Below are positions 59,380 through 64,000 of a stretch of DNA of 64,000 nucleotides, in pieces. The stretch is taken from NCBI RefSeq assembly GCF_003600645.1, contig NZ_CP032482.1, positions 2,914,001 through 2,978,000 of the forward strand, read 5' to 3'. Numbering within the stretch: the stretch's first letter is position 1; each line of letters opens with the position of its first letter. The notes beneath the pieces are model-generated. The model saw only the letters and a program-made list of their open reading frames with translations, made no database searches and was not told the DNA's origin. The position numbers and the translations under genes are program-made. This DNA is from Yersinia rochesterensis. GTDB lineage: Bacteria > Pseudomonadota > Gammaproteobacteria > Enterobacterales > Enterobacteriaceae.

Positions 59380-59648
59380 AGCCACGAGCTGAATGAGTTA
59401 CCCCTTGAATAGTTAAATCAATTCCATTTAAGGTTGAGCGCCCATCTTAGCCACATAATTAAGATTATCAATCTTTGAACCTAAACAATCAGTCAAAGTG
59501 ACATTTAATTACAAAAGCATTTAGCCAAAAACATAATCTGGAGGTATGGGTCGCCCACATTTACAGGTATTATATCTGTAACCTGCATCAACCCGCGGGT
59601 CACTGATAAATCTTCCACACTGTCGCCCCACTGCGAAGGACGGGTTAT
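59380..59648. other. Divergent scsA / flk control region
   Basis: About 270 bases, together with the tandem repeats a 324-base gap, hold no other gene. The promoters of scsABCD and flk must lie here. I see no copper-box-type dyad that I can support. An AAGGA sequence eight bases before 59649 is the flk ribosome-binding site. Confidence 0.4.
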
Positions 59649-60686
59649 ATGCAACCTTTGAACGGCCCAAGTGTTCCTATTGCGAGTGGCAGCAATGTCG
59701 CGCCGACTAAATTACCCTCTCCGAGCCAAGTGGAAGATAGGGCACTCACCCCGGCACAGCGCACCACGCTGGAAAAACTGATTGTGCGGATCATCGCGCT
59801 CAGCCCAATAAAATCTGCTGAGATTTGGGCGGGCTTGCGCCACGATTTATCTCTTAGCAGCACCAGCGATTTACTGGCTCGCCACTTCCAACCGGCAGAG
59901 CAATTGCTGCAAACCCGCTTGTCGCAAGCTCAGGAAAACCATGCCAATCACCAACTACGCCAGCAACTTACCGAGTTACTCCCCCAAGGTAATAACCGCC
60001 AGGCTGTGAGTGACTTTATCCGTCAGCAATTTGGTCACACGGTATTGAGTCAGTTAAGTCATGCAGAGCTGCAACAGGTATTGGTATTGCTGCAATCCGG
60101 CACGCTGAATATTCCACAACCCCAGTTAACAACCATAACTGGCAGACCATTGTTACCTGCGGAACATCAACATATTCAATCGTTGGTGGCGAAACTCAGT
60201 GCGGCAACGGGCGAGCAACCCGCTAAAATTTGGCAAGCACTGTTTGATATGGTGGGAGTGAAAAGTCATGACCCGCTGCCTGTTCGTCATTTTCAGATAC
60301 TCAGCCAGTTTTTACAGGCCAAAGTGGCCCTCAGCCAGCAAACGGCCCCGACATTAATTAATCTGCAAACTGCACTCAAACAGCCCGCCGATGCGCAGGA
60401 ACAGCAACTATTGATTGATTATAGTCTGAATCGCTTCCAGGCCAGCCCAACCACACCGCTGACACAGGCGCAGTTAAACGACATTATTAATGTCCTGTTT
60501 GCCGCCCGATTAGACCGCGCGAATGCAGCGCAGCGCTTGGCTGAAGATCAAAAAACCCTTCAACCGTTGATTAACCCGCTGATTGCCGCACTGCCGCAGT
60601 CATTACAACCTTTGTTGCAAAAGCCATCACTGGCTTTTGTCGCGCTCATTATTGTCATGGCCATTTTATTGGCTATTTTTCTTTAA
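59649..60686 (+). CDS. flk: Flagellar biosynthesis regulator Flk
   Basis: Flk (RflH) is a membrane-anchored cytoplasmic protein that prevents premature secretion-specificity switching or FlgM export during flagellar assembly. The 345-residue product (E. coli 331) has the Flk pattern: LTPAQRTTLEKLIVRI, AEIWAGLRHDLSLS, GNNRQAVSDFIRQQFG, RPLLPAEHQHIQSLVAKLSA, and one C-terminal transmembrane helix (FVALIIVMAILLAIFL). In E. coli it is next to pdxB; here about 8.6 kb of accessory genes separate them. Confidence 0.93.
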   Translation: MQPLNGPSVPIASGSNVAPTKLPSPSQVEDRALTPAQRTTLEKLIVRIIALSPIKSAEIWAGLRHDLSLSSTSDLLARHFQPAEQLLQTRLSQAQENHANHQLRQQLTELLPQGNNRQAVSDFIRQQFGHTVLSQLSHAELQQVLVLLQSGTLNIPQPQLTTITGRPLLPAEHQHIQSLVAKLSAATGEQPAKIWQALFDMVGVKSHDPLPVRHFQILSQFLQAKVALSQQTAPTLINLQTALKQPADAQEQQLLIDYSLNRFQASPTTPLTQAQLNDIINVLFAARLDRANAAQRLAEDQKTLQPLINPLIAALPQSLQPLLQKPSLAFVALIIVMAILLAIFL

Positions 60687-60695
60687 GCACGTTGA

Positions 60696-60744
60696 GTCAC
60701 GACTTATTGGCTTAGGTTGTTTATCCCTGAGCCAATAAAGTGAC
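60696..60744. terminator. Long hairpin between the convergent flk and permease genes
   Basis: GTCAC (60696-60700) and GTGAC (60740-60744) form an outer stem; inside, CTTATTGGCTTAGG pairs with CCTGAGCCAATAAAG with one mismatch and one bulge. A T-rich loop separates the arms. A bidirectional terminator is the simplest reading although a clean T tract is missing. Confidence 0.65.
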
Positions 60745-60754
60745 CACCATCCTC

Positions 60755-61888
60755 TCAGAGCACTAATAATAGCCAGCCGACCAACCCACTCCAGAATAAG
60801 AATGGCAGCGAATAAGCATGGAACTTTAGCCAAATAGCCGGTTCACCCGCCATTCTAAGTGCAATCAAGTTGGCCATAGAACCTAAAGCGAAGCCAAAGC
60901 CACCAGTATTAACCGCGTAGGCCACCAGCGCACTGGAGGGCAGGTAATTAAGTAATAAAATGGTCGCGGGAACATTACTGATAACTTGGGATAAACCGAT
61001 GCCTAATATATAAGCTGCATCCGCAGATAATGTTTTGATTTCACCGAAGAGTGATTGTAAGCCGGGTAATTCAGTCAGCAGGCGCACATCAATAAACATC
61101 GCCATAAAGACCAGGATCAAGCTCCAGTCGATGGCCAGTAAAACGCGCCGTGCCAATAATAATAACCCTGCAAAAACAACCAATAGCCCGTAACCTGCCC
61201 AACCAAAATCCACACAGATAATAAAAATCACATATAGCGCCAAACAACTCAATAACAGACGAGATTGGTAAGGGTAAACCGGGCTGGAAGCTTGTTTGTT
61301 AATTTTTCGCGCAGGGAAACGCCACCAAGTTACTGCCAGCAACGTTGACAAAATAATTGCTGCCAGCGGGGCCATCTGAAGTGTAAAGCCAATAAACGAC
61401 AGCTCGGAACGGCTCCATAACAGAATATTTTGTGGGTTTCCAATCGGAGTTAACAACGAACCCGCATTCACAGCCAATGCAGAAAAAATAATCAGGCGGG
61501 AAACCGGTAAAGAAGATATCTTTTTTAGCGTTAAAATCAGTGGGACAATGATAAACAGTGCCACATCATTTGTCAGAAATGAGGACAACACAGCCGCTGA
61601 TAAGACTAAAAACAGCGCCAGATGCCGCTCCGTCTGTAATGTATTAATAATCTTCCGACCGATAAAATCGAAGTAACCACTGACTTCGACCCCTTTCGTC
61701 AGCAGCATTAATCCCAATAAAGTGACAATAGTTGTCCAGTCGATAAACTGTGGAAAAGCCGAAATTTTTGTTGGCATCAATGCAGTCAGGCCGATACCTA
61801 AAATCAATAGAATATGCAGCAGGCGGTCTTTCAAAAAAGGCCTAAAAACAGTTTTTACTGCATAATGAGCGGTCGTGAATAGTGTCAT
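60755..61888 (-). CDS. YbiR-like anion permease (ArsB/NhaD superfamily)
   Basis: A 377-residue inner-membrane protein with about ten helices. SSFLTNDVALFIIVPLIL and GSLLTPIGNPQNILLWS form the first permease signature, and GIGLSQVISNVPATILLLNYL the second, as in the ion-transporter (IT) superfamily that includes arsenite and dicarboxylate permeases. It most resembles E. coli YbiR, whose substrate is unknown. It stands alone and is convergent with flk. Confidence 0.85.
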   Translation of the reverse strand: MTLFTTAHYAVKTVFRPFLKDRLLHILLILGIGLTALMPTKISAFPQFIDWTTIVTLLGLMLLTKGVEVSGYFDFIGRKIINTLQTERHLALFLVLSAAVLSSFLTNDVALFIIVPLILTLKKISSLPVSRLIIFSALAVNAGSLLTPIGNPQNILLWSRSELSFIGFTLQMAPLAAIILSTLLAVTWWRFPARKINKQASSPVYPYQSRLLLSCLALYVIFIICVDFGWAGYGLLVVFAGLLLLARRVLLAIDWSLILVFMAMFIDVRLLTELPGLQSLFGEIKTLSADAAYILGIGLSQVISNVPATILLLNYLPSSALVAYAVNTGGFGFALGSMANLIALRMAGEPAIWLKFHAYSLPFLFWSGLVGWLLLVL

Positions 61889-62003
61889 CAGAAAATCTAC
61901 AAATAGCAGGGGCTGACAAAGAAGGCCACGTTAGCGCAGCCTGCCATTTAATGCCAGCCCCTATTTCCTACTGCTGACCAAACTTATCAGCGGTGGACTC
62001 AAG

Positions 62004-63305
62004 CTAGATTTGGGTATTTTGTTTTATCGCTTTTCTAAAGTCATCCATTGAACAGAATCCTTTAGCATCAATCGGGCAACCTTCAATTTCCAATGTGACT
62101 CGTTTGGGCGGAGCTTGAAGTGACAACGGTGTTTTATTACGGATTTGTTCGGTCGACAAATATATATACTCAATCTTCATCAATTCTTTGTTTTGTTTAA
62201 TGTCATTCCAGCGTTCAAATACCACCTTGCCGCTGATGGGGGTTTTCTCATACTGATCTGGCAGTTGATATTCTTTGGTCTTGAGCGCGGCCAATAATGA
62301 CGCAATATTGGAGTCATGCCCAACCAATACCGCCAGTTTGGCTTTTTGTGCCGCTAATTCATTCGGCGTTTTCTCACCAATGGGATCAAGGGCTGAACTG
62401 ATAAAACCAACCAACTTCTCGGCAGCATTATCTGCTATAGCGGGTGAGCCGAATAAAGTTTCATGGTAGAGGTTTTTAATATCGATTAATTTGCGCCACT
62501 CTTCAGAAGACTGAATGCGCCCCCAAGCGACATCTTTGGCCGGGAAACCCTCATAATATTGCAGCATGAAAGCATCCGATGCCCCGGTACCCAATCGCAG
62601 TGGGCCGGTAATGCCCGGTTCTTTATTTTGCACTAATACAATATCTGTCGGCTGTGTGCTCCAATCACATTTTTTATCTACTAAGCACGCAGGTGAGTTT
62701 TTATAATCCAAAACTTGGGACAACAAATCATAGTTAGGTTGTAAGCGCTTATTTAAGCCCTCAACTCCGCCTGGCCCGGCATGTTGATTAATAGAAGCCA
62801 GCGCTTTTTGTTTAAACTCTGGGGTAATGTCCAAAGTAATAATTGGATTAAATACCGGGTCCATTTTACCGATTTCTTTTTGGTGAGTAACAGGAACATT
62901 ACAACCGGGGAAAGCACCAAATAAGAAATGTTGCGCAGTGCCAATCGTTCTTGGCAAACTGTTGGCGTAGGTAAATACCGTGGTGGGTGCTGGGCATCCG
63001 CTTGATTTTAATAACTTGGTATCTGCCAGCCACTCGCGGAAATACCCGCCCATCATCGCCTCAAGTTCTGCGCCTTTTGGCGTCAGGTAGCCGCCGGGTG
63101 TTGTCCATTGCGGCCATTTATCCGGTGTTGCACTGGAAAGCATATCACCATAATTCACTAGAGGTGCGCGTATACCATGACGGCTCATGACCAAAATCTG
63201 TTCAAGCTTATAATTATCGCTTTTATCTTGAGCCATAATAGGGGTTGAAGCAGGTAGGAGTATTGCCAATAAGGTCAAGGTATACGCAGTCTTTACTTTT
63301 ATCAT
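62004..63305 (-). CDS. agp: Periplasmic histidine acid phosphatase, glucose-1-phosphatase (Agp) type
   Basis: A 433-residue exported phosphatase. The signal peptide ends near A25 (STPIMA before QDKSD). The catalytic histidine is H43 in VMSRHGIRAPLVN, and the proton donor motif is VGHDSNIASL. Similarity along the length is to Agp (glucose-1-phosphatase), including NSLPRTIGTAQHFLFGAFPGC, MLQYYEGFPAKDVAWG and EGCPIDAKGFCSMDDF; the longer Yersinia phytases differ. The ATG at 63305 has GGAG six bases upstream. A perfect inverted repeat lies in its leader. Confidence 0.92.
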   Translation of the reverse strand: MIKVKTAYTLTLLAILLPASTPIMAQDKSDNYKLEQILVMSRHGIRAPLVNYGDMLSSATPDKWPQWTTPGGYLTPKGAELEAMMGGYFREWLADTKLLKSSGCPAPTTVFTYANSLPRTIGTAQHFLFGAFPGCNVPVTHQKEIGKMDPVFNPIITLDITPEFKQKALASINQHAGPGGVEGLNKRLQPNYDLLSQVLDYKNSPACLVDKKCDWSTQPTDIVLVQNKEPGITGPLRLGTGASDAFMLQYYEGFPAKDVAWGRIQSSEEWRKLIDIKNLYHETLFGSPAIADNAAEKLVGFISSALDPIGEKTPNELAAQKAKLAVLVGHDSNIASLLAALKTKEYQLPDQYEKTPISGKVVFERWNDIKQNKELMKIEYIYLSTEQIRNKTPLSLQAPPKRVTLEIEGCPIDAKGFCSMDDFRKAIKQNTQI

Positions 63306-63330
63306 CTCAAGCTCCGTCATCCAGTTGATG

Positions 63331-63392
63331 TATATCCCCTTTTCGCTTGGCATTGCGGGGGGAATTGCAAAACCAAGCGAAAAGGGGATATA
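63331..63392. repeat. Perfect 20-bp inverted repeat in front of agp
   Basis: TATATCCCCTTTTCGCTTGG (63331-63350) is repeated in exact reverse complement at 63373-63392, with 22 bases between. An inner TTGC/GCAA pair extends the stem. It lies 26 bases before the agp start. No T run follows on either strand. Confidence 0.9.
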
Positions 63393-63541
63393 AGAATCTG
63401 TAGACTTTCAATTGCTACAGATTTGTTACAACAGACATGATAGACACAGAGGAGGGGTAAAAGCGGAGCCTCATCACAGTTCCACTCATTTTTTATCCCT
63501 GCTTAGCGCTGAGATTGACACAGCGCTGTTTTAAACAGAAA

Positions 63542-64000
63542 TCATTTCCTGGCGGGCATATCTGGAATAATTAAATCCCCACGTAATGCATAGGAACCCA
63601 GCACACTTTTGGTTTTCTCATTAAGCCATGCCACTATTTTCGCCGCCATTGCGTCCATAGAATATTCAATTGCAGGAATGGTTGGAACCCCCGGATAATG
63701 TAACGACCCGGCCAAGCTAAATACCATGATGTCATCAGGAACGGATTTATTAAACGCCTGAAGCTGTGGAATAACACTTTGTGCTTCTCGCTCATCAGCA
63801 ACCAACAAAGCATTAAAATTGAGTGTCGCACTGCTATTAAGCAGCACTTGCAACGCAACCGATGAAGAGGACGAATCCATAAAAATCAGGTCACGATTGA
63901 AAGGCAAAAAGTTATTTTCCAGTGCTCGTTTATAACCTAATAACACCTCATCTACATACCCGCAGGTATCAGGATTTATTAAGGCAATTTTTCTTCTGCC
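63542..64000 (-). CDS. LacI/GalR-family regulator, C-terminal part (runs off the right edge)
   Basis: The final 153 codons of a regulator with a periplasmic-binding-protein-like effector domain. The fragment starts GRRKIALINPDTCGYVDEVLLGYKRAL and contains NALLVADEREAQSVIPQL, VPDDIMVFSLAG and the near-terminal YALRGDLIIPDMPARK, in the pattern of LacI-family C-terminal domains. The DNA-binding end is outside the window. It is on the same strand as agp, about 240 bases upstream; whether it regulates agp cannot be told. Confidence 0.85.
   Translation of the reverse strand, partial: GRRKIALINPDTCGYVDEVLLGYKRALENNFLPFNRDLIFMDSSSSSVALQVLLNSSATLNFNALLVADEREAQSVIPQLQAFNKSVPDDIMVFSLAGSLHYPGVPTIPAIEYSMDAMAAKIVAWLNEKTKSVLGSYALRGDLIIPDMPARK

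Noticed and set aside
62004-63305. AppA-type phytase
   Set aside because: The RHGIRAP motif fits, but similarity along the rest of the protein follows glucose-1-phosphatase, not the Yersinia phytases.
1-64000. CRISPR arrays, tRNA or rRNA genes, insertion sequences, prophage or toxin-antitoxin loci
   Set aside because: I saw no regularly spaced direct repeats with unique spacers, no transposase or integrase frames and no recognisable structural RNA genes. The repeats present are ERICs, short tandem repeats and hairpins.

Overview
The window is ordinary chromosomal backbone of an enterobacterium, almost certainly a Yersinia. The support is the enterobacterial gene order (nuo, lrhA, alaA, yfbR-V, ackA-pta, yfc genes, hisJQMP, ubiX-purF-cvpA-dedD-folC-accD-dedA-truA-usg-pdxB, flk), proteins close throughout to their E. 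coli counterparts, and an unusual density of ERIC repeats (about ten full, long, short or decayed copies), which is typical of yersiniae. I see no tRNA, rRNA, CRISPR array, phage or insertion sequence. The species cannot be fixed from the sequence alone.

Layout. 1-318 is the cut end of an unrecognised gene. 498-15750 (minus) is the complete respiratory complex I operon nuoA-N with fused nuoCD. 16426-17358 is the LysR regulator lrhA (RovM in Yersinia), followed by about 1 kb of AT-rich leader. 18416-24775 holds alaA, a small exported protein, yfbR, the anion transporter yfbS, the wreck of a DUF4239 (bestrophin-like) membrane gene, and the sugar phosphatase hxpA/yfbT. 24832-30053 holds yfbU, yfbV and the acetate pathway ackA-pta, whose two genes are separated by two tandem ERICs. 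30134-33456 is a LacI-type repressor divergent from an ascorbate-family PTS (EIIA, EIIB, EIIC) with three near-identical palindromic operators between them. 33528-37043 holds yfcD, yfcE, an EAL-domain protein and yfcH. 37092-40216 is the histidine ABC importer hisJQMP behind a strong sigma-54 promoter match. 40524-51036 is a long minus-strand housekeeping block transcribed pdxB to ubiX, with a PurR box before cvpA-purF. 51083-59324 is an accessory block placed between pdxB and flk: an AraC regulator with an EamA exporter, a second EamA exporter with a MocR regulator, and the copper/redox operon scsABCD. 59649-63305 holds flk, a YbiR-like permease and the periplasmic phosphatase agp. 63542-64000 is a LacI-family regulator cut by the right edge.

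No wholly new multi-gene system stands out. The most interesting signals are small-scale. ERIC insertions have been taken into coding sequence: they supply the last 17 residues and the stop of NuoA and the last residues and the stop of PdxB, and they sit at the proposed starts of yfbS and alaA, where they create false N-terminal extensions. A 17-bp tandem repeat upstream of scsA duplicates the scsA start codon into a chain of TAATG stop-start mini-ORFs. A perfect 20-bp inverted repeat lies in front of agp. A frameshifted DUF4239 gene can be read through its breaks. An orphan sugar PTS carries a clear triple operator.
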